Assembly: GCA_018266895.1 (NCBI GenBank)
Contig: JAFDZQ010000005.1
Span: forward strand, 31,107-69,108
From: Bacteroidota bacterium
Lineage (GTDB): Bacteria > Bacteroidota > Ignavibacteria > Tepidaquicellales > Tepidaquicellaceae
DNA length: 38,002 bases
Direction: 5' to 3'
Shown here one piece after another: positions 8,338-16,932 of this stretch (position 1 is its first letter; each line of letters opens with the position of its first letter). The notes beneath the pieces are model-generated. The model was not told where the DNA came from. It worked only from the letters and a program-made list of their open reading frames with translations, and did no database searches. A program made the position numbers and the translations under genes.

Positions 8338-9297
8338 TTGAAATATCTTATAACCGGTTCAGCAGGATTCATCGGGTATCATCTGAGCAAAAGATTATGC
8401 GCAGAAGGCATTGAAGTTACCGGTATTGACAATCTGAATTCATACTATGATCTGAAATTAAAAGAGGACAGGCTGGATAATTTAAGAACATCCGGGAATT
8501 TCAGATTCATTAAATCAGATATGGCTGATATGAAAGCTCTGAAAGAAATTTTTGTAAAAGAAAAAATTGACAATGTGATCAATCTTGCAGCTCAGCCCGG
8601 AGTAAGATATTCAATCACAAATCCTGATGTAAGCATAAGAAGCAATATTAATGCTTTTTTCAATCTGCTCGAATGCTGCAGGGAATTCGGTGTAAAATCC
8701 CTTATATATGCGTCTTCAAGTTCGGTCTACGGCAACAATCAGAAAGTCCCTTCATCAGTGAAAGACAATGTAGATCATCCCGTCTCTCTTTACGCTGCAA
8801 CCAAAAAAGCTAATGAATTAATGGCTTACACATATTATCATTTGTACAATATCCCAATGACCGGTCTGAGATTTTTTACCGTTTACGGTCCCTGGGGAAG
8901 ACCTGATATGGCGTATTATAAATTTGCCCTGAATATTATGAAGGGCATTCCGATAGATGTTTATAACAAAGGCGACATGGAAAGGGATTTTACTTACATT
9001 GATGATGTAATCGAATCCGTTTACAGGCTTATAAAAAAAGATATTGTAAAAGATTATAAACTTTTCAATATAGGAGGAGAGCATCCGGTAAATCTGTTGT
9101 ACTTTATTGAAACCCTTGAGAAAGCGCTGGGAAAAAAAGCAGTCATGATTTTTAAGGAAATGCAGCCCGGAGATGTAAAGAAGACTTTTGCGGATTCATC
9201 TGAACTTGCCGCATACACAGGATACAAGCCGGAAACAAGGATAGAGGAAGGCATCGGACTGTTCGTGGACTGGTTTAAAAAATATTACAATTATTAG
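8338..9297 (+). CDS. UDP-glucuronate 4-epimerase (SDR family)
   Basis: A 319-residue extended short-chain dehydrogenase. The NAD-binding GSAGFIG lies at residues 7-13, and the catalytic set is Ser126-129 in YASSSSVYG with Tyr152-x3-Lys156 in YAATKKAN. The stretch VYGPWGRPDMAYYKF and the DNLNSYYDLKLK segment near residue 31 are diagnostic for CapI-type UDP-glucuronate 4-epimerases, which interconvert UDP-GlcA and UDP-GalA. FTYIDDVIE near residue 218 is also conserved. The start is TTG at 8338, the only one that keeps the intact Rossmann strand. It lies 25 bp after the formyltransferase gene and two bases before an asnB gene, so galacturonate supply and amidation may be linked. The UDP-GlcA donor itself would come from a dehydrogenase not in this window. 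Confidence 0.9.
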   Translation: MKYLITGSAGFIGYHLSKRLCAEGIEVTGIDNLNSYYDLKLKEDRLDNLRTSGNFRFIKSDMADMKALKEIFVKEKIDNVINLAAQPGVRYSITNPDVSIRSNINAFFNLLECCREFGVKSLIYASSSSVYGNNQKVPSSVKDNVDHPVSLYAATKKANELMAYTYYHLYNIPMTGLRFFTVYGPWGRPDMAYYKFALNIMKGIPIDVYNKGDMERDFTYIDDVIESVYRLIKKDIVKDYKLFNIGGEHPVNLLYFIETLEKALGKKAVMIFKEMQPGDVKKTFADSSELAAYTGYKPETRIEEGIGLFVDWFKKYYNY

Positions 9298-9299
9298 AT

Positions 9300-11099
9300 A
9301 TGTGCGGAATTGCCGGGAAGTCAGACTGGAAAAACGGATGCAGAGAAATTTCCTCTGTAGTAAAATCCATGACGGATAAATTAAAACACCGGGGACCGGA
9401 CAATGAAGGAATTATAAGTTTGGATTCAATAACTCTCGGTCACAGAAGGCTCTCTATAATTGATCTTTCTTCAAAAGCCAATCAGCCGATGAGATCAGCT
9501 GACAGAAGGTATCATATTGTTTATAATGGTGAAGTCTATAATTTCCGGGAAATCAGAAAAGAACTTGAAAAGAAAAACATAAATTTTCATACAAATTCCG
9601 ATACTGAAGTAATCCTTAACTCATTCGCCGAATACGGAGCGGACTGTTTTGAAATGTTTAACGGTATGTTCGCGCTGGCAATATGGGATAATCTGAAAAG
9701 AGAACTTACAATTGCAAGAGACAGATTCGGAAAAAAACCGCTTTACTATTACATTCACAACGACAACAACATAACATTTGCATCCGAGCTTACATCGCTT
9801 GTTCAGGACAGATCGGTGCCGGTAAAAATTTCATTTGAAGCGCTGAACTGTTATCTTGCAATTGGATATATTCTTGCGCCGATGACATTTTACGAAAACA
9901 TTTATAAGCTTGAACAGTCAACTTACATTGTTTTCAGTGAGGACGGAAAAAAGAAAAAGAAAGTTATGTACTGGGATTATTCCTGTTCATTCAGAACAAA
10001 AACAAAGGATACTGAAAATGAGGCAGCGGCTAAAATTCTTTTTCTTCTGGAGGAATCTGTCAAACGAAGAATGATCAGTGATGTTCCTGTCGGAGCATTT
10101 CTCAGCGGAGGTATTGACTCAAGTTCAATTGTTTCGCTGATGAAAAAATTTCACAAAGGCGAACTTCATACATTCAGCGTCGGATTCAGTCAAAAGAGTT
10201 ATAACGAACTTCCTGATGCAGACAGAATGGCGCAATGGGCTGATACAAAACATCACGGTCTGATCTGCAAAGTAACTGACGGTCTGGATTTTATTGACAA
10301 AGCAATCAGCGCTTATGATGAACCGTTTGCCGATAATTCACTTATTCCGATGATTGAAGTTTCAAAACTTGCTTCAGAATATGTTACAGTTGTCTTAAGC
10401 GGCGACGGAGCGGATGAGATTTTCGCAGGATACATAACTTACAAGGCAGATAAGTATTATAAGTATGCAAAATCAGTTCCTGAATCTTTAAGAAAATTAA
10501 TGATGGACATTTCAGGATCAGGAGACGGAAGTAAAAAACTGAACTGGAAGTACAAGCAGAAACAATTTCTCAACGGAACTCTTCATTCTCCCGAAAAAGC
10601 GCATTATCTCTGGAGACAGTTTTTCAGTCCGGAAGAAAGAACCAAGATAATGGGTAGCGAATTTGCCGAACTTGTATCCGATACAGACCCGTTTTATATA
10701 TTTGAAAAATATTATGACAAAGCCGAAGGTCTTGATACACTCGATAAAAATCTTTACGTGGACGGAATGACCTGGCTTGCGGATGATATACTTGTAAAAG
10801 CTGACAGGGCTGCAATGCACAGCAGCATTGAATCAAGAAGTCCTTACCTTGATCCTGAACTTGCATCCTATGCAGCGTCATTACATTCCGGATTAAAAAT
10901 GAAAGGATTTCAGACCAAATACATTCTTAAAAAAGCTTTGAAAAATATTATCCCGGATTTTGTGCTGAACAAAAAGAAAAGCGGTTTTAATGCTCCCGTG
11001 GGAAGCTGGATAGGATTAATTGAAAGCGATGAATTTAAAACTTTTAACAAGTATGTCTATGACAGAAAATATAAGCAGCCATCAGGTCAAACAGTCTGA
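9300..11099 (+). CDS. asnB: Glutamine-hydrolysing asparagine synthase family protein, short C-terminus
   Basis: A 599-residue AsnB-type protein. The N-terminal glutaminase domain begins MCGIAG with Cys2 as nucleophile; LGHRRLSIIDLS at 47-58, YNGEVYNF at 75-82 and DRFGKKPLYY at 141-150 are all present. The synthase domain has the PP-loop SGGIDSS at 269-275 and GDGADEIFAGY further on. It ends only about 29 residues after the conserved KKSGFNAPVGSW motif, while relatives usually continue for 60 or more residues with a conserved leucine/tryptophan-rich helix; the upstream paralogue at 1-1422 has about 75. The tail overlaps the next methyltransferase gene. The neighbouring epimerase makes amidation of a hexuronic acid, as proposed for WbpS-type proteins, a reasonable alternative to asparagine synthesis. 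Confidence 0.88.
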   Translation: MCGIAGKSDWKNGCREISSVVKSMTDKLKHRGPDNEGIISLDSITLGHRRLSIIDLSSKANQPMRSADRRYHIVYNGEVYNFREIRKELEKKNINFHTNSDTEVILNSFAEYGADCFEMFNGMFALAIWDNLKRELTIARDRFGKKPLYYYIHNDNNITFASELTSLVQDRSVPVKISFEALNCYLAIGYILAPMTFYENIYKLEQSTYIVFSEDGKKKKKVMYWDYSCSFRTKTKDTENEAAAKILFLLEESVKRRMISDVPVGAFLSGGIDSSSIVSLMKKFHKGELHTFSVGFSQKSYNELPDADRMAQWADTKHHGLICKVTDGLDFIDKAISAYDEPFADNSLIPMIEVSKLASEYVTVVLSGDGADEIFAGYITYKADKYYKYAKSVPESLRKLMMDISGSGDGSKKLNWKYKQKQFLNGTLHSPEKAHYLWRQFFSPEERTKIMGSEFAELVSDTDPFYIFEKYYDKAEGLDTLDKNLYVDGMTWLADDILVKADRAAMHSSIESRSPYLDPELASYAASLHSGLKMKGFQTKYILKKALKNIIPDFVLNKKKSGFNAPVGSWIGLIESDEFKTFNKYVYDRKYKQPSGQTV

Positions 11100-11853
11100 A
11101 TGGCTTGAACAGTGGACTCTGCTTCAGGATAACGAATTGTTTTTGTTCAATGACTGGATACTTCCGAATACTCTTGAAGATTTCAGGGATAAGGAAGTTC
11201 TTGAATGCGGATGCGGCGGAGGTCAGCATACATCATTCATCGCTCCTTATGCAAAATCAGTCACTGCAGTTGATCTGAATACGACAGCCCTTGCCCGTGA
11301 GAGAAATAAGAATTTCAGTAATATTGAATACATAGAAGCCGATATTGCTAAAATGGATCTTAAGAAAAAGTTTGATATTGTTTTTTCAATTGGAGTTATT
11401 CATCATACCGACGATCCGGATAAAACAGCGGAAAATCTTAAGAAGCATGTCAGGAAGGGAGGCAGATTCATCGTATGGGTTTATTCAGAAGAAGGAAATG
11501 CCCTTGTCAGATACGGTGTAGAGCCGCTGAGAAAAATGTTTCTTAAAAATATTAGCAGGAAAAATCTGCTGGCTCTTTCGAAAGTTGTAACAGCTGCCCT
11601 TTATGTTCCTGTTTATACTTTATATATGCTTCCGCTAAAGTTCCTTCCGTTCTATGAATATTTCGGAAATTTCAGAAAAATGACTTTTGAAAGAAATAAT
11701 CTGAATGTGTTTGATAAACTGAATGCGCCTCAGGTGGATTTTATAAATAAAGATAGAATTGAAAAATGGTTCAATAGTGATGAATTTGAAAATATAAGTA
11801 TCAGACCTTACAAAGCTGTAAGCTGGAGCGCAAGCGGAGTGAAAAAAATTTAA
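11053..11853 (+). CDS. SAM-dependent methyltransferase (class I)
   Basis: A class I methyltransferase of 266 residues from the ATG at 11053; ATGs at 11020 and 11059 are also in frame. I prefer 11053 or 11059, because the protein then begins MTENISSHQVKQSEWLEQW, which reads as a normal start for this group. The SAM-binding motif I is VLECGCGGGQH about 48-58 residues in, motif II is AVDLN, and DIVFSIGVIHHTDDP is the post-II/III region typical of Methyltransf_11/25. A hydrophobic stretch after residue 165 may contact the membrane. The start lies within the asnB gene by some 47 bp, an overlap unlike the neat four-base joints elsewhere in the cluster. It probably methylates a sugar or lipid-linked glycan; the acceptor is unknown. 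Confidence 0.82.
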   Translation: MSMTENISSHQVKQSEWLEQWTLLQDNELFLFNDWILPNTLEDFRDKEVLECGCGGGQHTSFIAPYAKSVTAVDLNTTALARERNKNFSNIEYIEADIAKMDLKKKFDIVFSIGVIHHTDDPDKTAENLKKHVRKGGRFIVWVYSEEGNALVRYGVEPLRKMFLKNISRKNLLALSKVVTAALYVPVYTLYMLPLKFLPFYEYFGNFRKMTFERNNLNVFDKLNAPQVDFINKDRIEKWFNSDEFENISIRPYKAVSWSASGVKKI

Positions 11854-11865
11854 ACTTATCTGAGA

Positions 11866-12531
11866 ATGAGTTTTCTTTTTAAATATAATGCCAAACTTAA
11901 GTTTGATACGGGAAATGACAATTATTACGAGCTTATTAAGGACGGATTGCTTCATCCTTCTAAAGTCGGGACATATCTTACTTCACCTTTTCTTAAAATA
12001 ATTTTAAAATTAAACGGAGTGAAATACGGAGATGATGTTACTGTTTACGGAATACCGAGAATTGAAAACAAGGGAAAAATTGAAATCGGAAATCACATCA
12101 GACTCATATCATCAAAATGCGCTTACAATTCCGGAAATCTGGCAGGAGGAGTTTTCCTGAGAACTTCTTCATCCGGAAATATAAAGATCGGAAATGAAGT
12201 TTATCTTAACGGTACGACGATCATAAGCGAACAGGAGATAATTCTTGGAAACAGGATAATGATAGGAGCGAATACAATCATACTCGACACGAATACTCAC
12301 AACGTTCCTTACAGGGACAGGCTCAGAAGATGGGACAAAATTGTCAGAAAGCCGGTAATAGTGGAAGATGATGTATGGATCGGAGCGAATTGTTTTATTC
12401 TTAAAGGAGTAACCGTGGGAAGAGGATCAGTTATCGGAGCGGGAAGCGTCGTAAACAATGACGTAAAACCATTCAGTATTTATGCCGGTAACCCTGCAGT
12501 TTTTGTCAAGCAAATCGAAGAGGAGAAATAA
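11866..12531 (+). CDS. Left-handed beta-helix acetyltransferase (hexapeptide repeat)
   Basis: A 221-residue acyltransferase of the WcaF/maltose O-acetyltransferase type. Hexapeptide repeats run from about residue 55 to 205: IEIGNHI, IKIGNEV, IILGNRIMIGAN, VIVEDDVWIGANCFILKGV and GRGSVIGAGSVV. The catalytic histidine is His145 in DTNTHNVP. The C-terminus GNPAVFVKQI is the standard end of the family. It would O-acetylate a sugar of the repeat unit using acetyl-CoA in the cytoplasm. It does not resemble PglD, which has an N-terminal Rossmann-like domain, so it is not obviously the N-acetyltransferase of a bacillosamine route. It starts 12 bases after the methyltransferase stop. Confidence 0.88.
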   Translation: MSFLFKYNAKLKFDTGNDNYYELIKDGLLHPSKVGTYLTSPFLKIILKLNGVKYGDDVTVYGIPRIENKGKIEIGNHIRLISSKCAYNSGNLAGGVFLRTSSSGNIKIGNEVYLNGTTIISEQEIILGNRIMIGANTIILDTNTHNVPYRDRLRRWDKIVRKPVIVEDDVWIGANCFILKGVTVGRGSVIGAGSVVNNDVKPFSIYAGNPAVFVKQIEEEK

Positions 12532-12532
12532 A

Positions 12533-13225
12533 ATGTCGGAGTTGTTCACATCTGCCGAACAGATGCAGAAAGCCACCAATTATAATCAGTGGACTTTTGA
12601 ATTATTCTGCGAGTATATCCGGGGTGATGTGCTTGAAGTAGGTTGCGGAGTGGGATCATTTACAAAACTCATAGATGATCAGGGAAATTTTGATTCTTTA
12701 TATTCAATAGATATCTCACAGCCGGCAATTGATTTTATTAAAACAAAAAAATTTAAAAATAAAATTAAGATGGAATGCATCGATCTTATAAATGCAGAAG
12801 GATGTTATGATTTTATTTTATGCATGAATGTAATGGAGCATGTGGAAGACGACAAAAACTTTTTCCGGAAGTTAACCGGTCTGCTGAAAAAAAACGGAGT
12901 GCTGTTTCTTCTTGTGCCGTCGCATATGTTCCTATACTCAAACTTTGACAAAGCCGCCGGTCATTTCAAAAGATATGCGAAGAAAGACATGAATTCAGCT
13001 GACCTTCCCTCAGGAATAAAACTCATTGATCAGTATTATTTCAATATGATCGGAGCTTTAGGCTACTGGGCTGTTTATAAAGCCCTGAAGTCAGGAAATA
13101 TAAATGATACCGAAGGAGAAATCGGATTATTCGACAAATATATCGTGCCATTTTCCAAAAAAATACTTCCGCTCAAAGCCCCGTTCGGGATTTCACTGAT
13201 CAGCATTTATAAAAAAATAAATTAA
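12533..13225 (+). CDS. SAM-dependent methyltransferase (class I)
   Basis: A 230-residue class I methyltransferase. I place the start at the ATG at 12533, because an AGGAG sits about eight bases upstream (12521-12525) and the protein then begins MSELFTSAEQMQKATNY. An upstream in-frame ATG at 12482 would lie deep inside the acetyltransferase gene and adds only residues from its shadow. Motif I is DVLEVGCGVGSF, motif II is YSIDIS, and DFILCMNVMEHVEDD is the characteristic motif III region. VLFLLVPSHMFLYSNFD and AAGHFKRY match a subgroup frequently found in glycan clusters next to GtrB-like glycosyltransferases, which is the arrangement here. The substrate is unknown. Confidence 0.87.
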   Translation: MSELFTSAEQMQKATNYNQWTFELFCEYIRGDVLEVGCGVGSFTKLIDDQGNFDSLYSIDISQPAIDFIKTKKFKNKIKMECIDLINAEGCYDFILCMNVMEHVEDDKNFFRKLTGLLKKNGVLFLLVPSHMFLYSNFDKAAGHFKRYAKKDMNSADLPSGIKLIDQYYFNMIGALGYWAVYKALKSGNINDTEGEIGLFDKYIVPFSKKILPLKAPFGISLISIYKKIN

Positions 13226-13230
13226 CAAAT

Positions 13231-14127
13231 ATGTTTTCCGTAATTATTCCCGCTTACAATGAAGAATCGGTAATTGAGATTACAATTGATCAGCTGAAAA
13301 AAATTTTTATGCAGAATGAAATATCTGATGCAGAGATCATTCTGGTCGATGACGGTTCGTCCGACAAAACATCCGAAGCTGCAGACAAAGCAGGCGCAGT
13401 GACAATCAGGCATCCTCACAATATCGGATACGGCAGATCTCTTAAAGACGGCATACTTGCAGCGAAGCATGATACAATTATAATTACGGATGCCGACGGA
13501 ACATATCCCCTGGAAATGATTCCTGTACTTTTAAATGAATACAAAAAGGGATTCAACATGGTAGTCGGGGCAAGGCAGGGAGAGAATTATGATGAATCAT
13601 TCAAGAAAAAAATTCTGAGACTTATACTGAAAAAGCTTGTTGAATTCACGGCAGGAAGAAAAATACCGGATATAAATTCCGGACTGAGAGTCTTTTCAAG
13701 AAAGGAAGTCCTGCCTTATTTTTCAAAATTGTGCGATACTTTCAGCTTCACGACTTCTCTGACGCTTGCTTACATGATGAACGGGAAATTTGTAAGTTAT
13801 CTTCCCATTACTTACAACAAGAGAGAGGGCAAAACGAAGGTCAGATTGTTCAGAGACTCTGTCAGAACCCTGCAGTTCATTGTGGAAGCTATTCTTTTTT
13901 ACAATCCGATAAAAATATTCATAGTTTTCTCCAGCGGACTTTTGGCTGCCGCATTTTTGAATTTCATACTGTCATTTATTTTCCGCCTGACGATAACTTT
14001 TTATCTCGGGCTCGGATGTATCCTTATTTCAATTCTGATGTTCGGTCTCGGACTGATTTCCGTTCAGCTTAAACATATTCTCAGTTCAGATTCCGGAAAA
14101 AACAAACCTGATGATATCAGCACTTAA
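13231..14127 (+). CDS. GtrB/DPMS-like family 2 glycosyltransferase with membrane tail
   Basis: A 298-residue GT2 protein resembling polyprenyl-phosphate sugar synthases. The GT-A core starts FSVIIPAYNEESVIEIT; the DD pair is Asp40-Asp41 in LVDDGSSDKT and the metal-binding DAD motif is at 87-89 in ITDADGTYP. RHPHNIGYG is also conserved. The last 80 residues contain two hydrophobic helices (about 220-280), as in GtrB. Such enzymes transfer a sugar from a nucleotide to undecaprenyl phosphate at the cytoplasmic face, giving a donor that is flipped and used outside. Its 3' end overlaps the following membrane glycosyltransferase gene by 17 bases, so the two are probably a synthase/transferase pair. 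Confidence 0.88.
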   Translation: MFSVIIPAYNEESVIEITIDQLKKIFMQNEISDAEIILVDDGSSDKTSEAADKAGAVTIRHPHNIGYGRSLKDGILAAKHDTIIITDADGTYPLEMIPVLLNEYKKGFNMVVGARQGENYDESFKKKILRLILKKLVEFTAGRKIPDINSGLRVFSRKEVLPYFSKLCDTFSFTTSLTLAYMMNGKFVSYLPITYNKREGKTKVRLFRDSVRTLQFIVEAILFYNPIKIFIVFSSGLLAAAFLNFILSFIFRLTITFYLGLGCILISILMFGLGLISVQLKHILSSDSGKNKPDDIST

Positions 14128-15709
14128 AACATTCATTTCAAAAAACAGCTTCGTTTCCGGATCTATGCTGATTATTGCTGTTTTCCTGCTAACAAGGATA
14201 CCTTATTATGTTTACTATCCGGCGCTGAATGTTTCTTTCGACAGCGCTTCCTATCTGGCCGCTGCATTTGATATAATTAATTTCAGACAGGTATTATTTG
14301 ATATCCGCACTCCCGGATATCCGCTTTTTATTTCATTCGTCTGGATCTTTTCAAAGAGTTTTACTGCTATAGCATTCGCTCAGAGTTTGCTTGCAGTGAT
14401 TTCGGGTATTTACCTTCTTAAAGTCATTGATAAATATTTTAATTCAGTTACATTTATTTCTTCAGTTTCAATAGCAGCATTTATTTCATCATCTTACTTT
14501 GTAATACTTGAGACAGGTATTCTGACGGAATCGTTATTCATAAGTTCTCTTCTTTTCACTTCTGCATTTATGATCTCAGCTCTTAAAGGAGATAAACTCC
14601 GGGACTGGGTGCTGTTTTCCGTTTTAACAGCTGTTACGATATTCATTCGTCCGGCAGGATTGTTCCTGGGAGCAGTCATAATATTTCTGATCATTTATTT
14701 ACTGGCGAATAAGTATAAAGCTGTTTATTTAATTGCTTTGATTATACCCGTTTCAATTCTTTTACTCTTACTTTGTACTTATAATTATGCAACATTGAAA
14801 AAATTCACTATCACTCCTTTTGGGGAAGCAAATCTTTCCGGAGTTACAATTCTTTTCATGGAGCCTTCGGAAAATTATTCTCCGGAAGTAAATAAAGCGA
14901 TCAGCTCAACGCTGGATTCAATTCCTTCAAGGGATATTAATTACGTGAAAAATAACAGCGGGATCACAAAGCTTTACAATGTATTCAAGGATAATTTTTT
15001 CAGACAGATAAATCTGACAGGAAGTCTTTTATCTCAAAACCCCGGAATGAAGTATACAGATATCCAGCATATATTAAGGGAAATTTCTGTCGATGCCATA
15101 AAAAAAAATCCGAAAGTTTATCTGAAATTTTTCTTATGTAATTTCCTGTATTTTTTTAATAACACAAGATCAACAAGTAATTATACAGATGAACTTTCCA
15201 AATCCTATGACAGAGCAGTTATACAGAAGAAATATTTAACGGAACTGGAATCCGGAAAATGGAAACAGATATCATCAGACAGTTCAGATAACGAAGAAGT
15301 CAGGAATTATTATCTGAATGCCATGAATGAAAGCTCATTTTCAGGCGGATTTATCCGTACGGATGGAAATACTGAATTGAAAGATACATTTTCAAAGCAT
15401 CTTTATAGTTATTACGAACTGATATATAATTTTCTTTTCAGAAATTTTCTCTGGCTGCTTGTATTTTTGATTACATTTGTTCTAAGCGCATACAGAACTC
15501 TGAAAAGCAGATTCCGTGATAATGATTCATTCATTGTTTTTCTTTTCGGAATTATGTTCATAAGCAAAGCTTTGTTAGTAAGTAGTGTCGAATCATCACT
15601 TGTGAGATACAGTTATACGGTTGAATTCGTCATATTTCTAAGTCTTCCTTTTTTAATTCTTATGCTAAGGTCAGGAAAATTAATTAAACAGAATAAACTT
15701 AAATCTTAA
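14111..15709 (+). CDS. GT-C fold membrane glycosyltransferase (ArnT/PMT-like)
   Basis: A 532-residue protein with about ten to twelve predicted membrane helices. After the first helix the external loop reads NVSFDSASYLAAAFDI, with an acidic residue where GT-C enzymes place the catalytic Asp, followed by RTPGYPLF, a motif typical of the PMT/ArnT/GT83 group. The C-terminal third is a soluble loop (about 260-430) flanked by helices. GT-C enzymes take a sugar from a polyprenyl-phosphate donor and add it outside the cytoplasm to lipid A, glycan or protein. The overlap with the GT2 gene, whose product would make such a donor, supports this role. Sequence similarity alone is weak; the assignment rests on topology, the N-terminal motifs and context. 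Confidence 0.72.
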   Translation: MISALKTFISKNSFVSGSMLIIAVFLLTRIPYYVYYPALNVSFDSASYLAAAFDIINFRQVLFDIRTPGYPLFISFVWIFSKSFTAIAFAQSLLAVISGIYLLKVIDKYFNSVTFISSVSIAAFISSSYFVILETGILTESLFISSLLFTSAFMISALKGDKLRDWVLFSVLTAVTIFIRPAGLFLGAVIIFLIIYLLANKYKAVYLIALIIPVSILLLLLCTYNYATLKKFTITPFGEANLSGVTILFMEPSENYSPEVNKAISSTLDSIPSRDINYVKNNSGITKLYNVFKDNFFRQINLTGSLLSQNPGMKYTDIQHILREISVDAIKKNPKVYLKFFLCNFLYFFNNTRSTSNYTDELSKSYDRAVIQKKYLTELESGKWKQISSDSSDNEEVRNYYLNAMNESSFSGGFIRTDGNTELKDTFSKHLYSYYELIYNFLFRNFLWLLVFLITFVLSAYRTLKSRFRDNDSFIVFLFGIMFISKALLVSSVESSLVRYSYTVEFVIFLSLPFLILMLRSGKLIKQNKLKS

Positions 15710-15716
15710 ACAAATA

Positions 15717-16931
15717 ATGATACCTTTTTCTCCGCCTTACATCGATGATGATGTAATAAACGAAGTCCTTGATTCTCTGAAATCCACCTGGATTACAACA
15801 GGTCCTAAAGTAAAAGCGCTCGAACTGGAAGTATCAAAAATTTCAGAAACAGAACACTGCCTATGCGTTAACTCTGCAACTTCTGCAATGATGCTGATGC
15901 TGCACTGGTTCGGTATAGGCAGGGGAGATGAAGTAATAATTCCATCATACACTTACTGTGCAACTGCTCTTGCCGTAATACATCTGGGAGCAAAAGCCGT
16001 GATGGTAGATGTAACAGAAGATTTCTGCATAGATACTGATAAAATAAAAGCTGCTGTCACAGAAAAAACCAAAGCCATTGTTCCGGTTGATATTGCAGGA
16101 TATCCCTGTGATTATGATGAGATATACGACTTAATAAATGATCCTGAAATCAAAAAACTTTTTAAACCGTCGAATGATGTTCAGAAAAAGCTCGGAAGAA
16201 TTTTTATAATGGCTGATTCAGCACATTCCATCGGAGCAGTATATAAAAACAAAAAAAGCGGTTCATTGTGTGACGCAACAGTGTTTTCATTTCACGCAGT
16301 AAAAAATGTCACTACTGCCGAAGGAGGAGCGATCTGTCTGAATCTTCCTGCTCCGTTTGATAACAAAGAGCTGTATGACTGGCTGAGACTCCTTTCACTT
16401 AACGGCCAGACAAAAGATGCTTTCACAAAATCCCAGGGAGGGAACTGGCGTTATGACATTGTATATCCCGGTTTCAAAATAAACTTAAATGATCTTTGCG
16501 CCGCCGTTGGCCTGGCTCAGATAAGGAAATACACCGATGATCTTCTGCTCAGGAGAAAAAAAATATTTGAATACTATAATTCTTTTTTTTCTGAATTCGA
16601 TTGGGCTCAGCTCCCGCCTTCACAAAATAATGACAAAGAATCTTCATATCACGTTTATCTCCTGAGAATCAAAGAGATAAATGAACAGCAAAGGGATTTG
16701 ATTATTGAAGAAATAAACAAAAGAGAGGTAGCTGTTAATGTTCATTTCATTCCGCTTCCGATGCTAAAAGTTTTCAGGGAACTGAATTACAAAATAGAAG
16801 ATCATCCCGTAAGCTATGATAATTATTCCCGTGAGATAACGCTTCCCGTTTATCCGCAGCTCAGCAAAGAAGATCTTAAAATGATAACGGCTTCAGTCAG
16901 GGAAGCTTATGAACAAGCAGTGAAAAAATAA
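15717..16931 (+). CDS. DegT/DnrJ/EryC1/StrS-type sugar aminotransferase
   Basis: A 404-residue PLP-dependent aminotransferase. It begins IPFSPPYIDDDVINEVLDS with the STWITTGPKVKALE segment conserved among ArnB and PglE-like enzymes. The PLP lysine is Lys196 in FSFHAVKNVTTAEGG, Asp167 in MADSAHSIGA contacts the pyridine ring, and IPSYTYCAT lies near residue 75. Compared with most relatives there is an extra stretch of about 25 residues (136-160) rich in charge, of the type seen in a subset of these proteins. The expected reaction adds an amino group at C4 (or C3) of a UDP- or dTDP-keto sugar, which the dehydratase at 17689 would supply. It starts seven bases after the GT-C gene and is two bases from the sugar transferase gene. 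Confidence 0.9.
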   Translation: MIPFSPPYIDDDVINEVLDSLKSTWITTGPKVKALELEVSKISETEHCLCVNSATSAMMLMLHWFGIGRGDEVIIPSYTYCATALAVIHLGAKAVMVDVTEDFCIDTDKIKAAVTEKTKAIVPVDIAGYPCDYDEIYDLINDPEIKKLFKPSNDVQKKLGRIFIMADSAHSIGAVYKNKKSGSLCDATVFSFHAVKNVTTAEGGAICLNLPAPFDNKELYDWLRLLSLNGQTKDAFTKSQGGNWRYDIVYPGFKINLNDLCAAVGLAQIRKYTDDLLLRRKKIFEYYNSFFSEFDWAQLPPSQNNDKESSYHVYLLRIKEINEQQRDLIIEEINKREVAVNVHFIPLPMLKVFRELNYKIEDHPVSYDNYSREITLPVYPQLSKEDLKMITASVREAYEQAVKK

Positions 16932-16932
16932 A

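Noticed and set aside
12482..12532. Upstream start for the second methyltransferase
   Set aside because: It lies inside the acetyltransferase gene and has no ribosome site, while the ATG at 12533 has AGGAG at good spacing.
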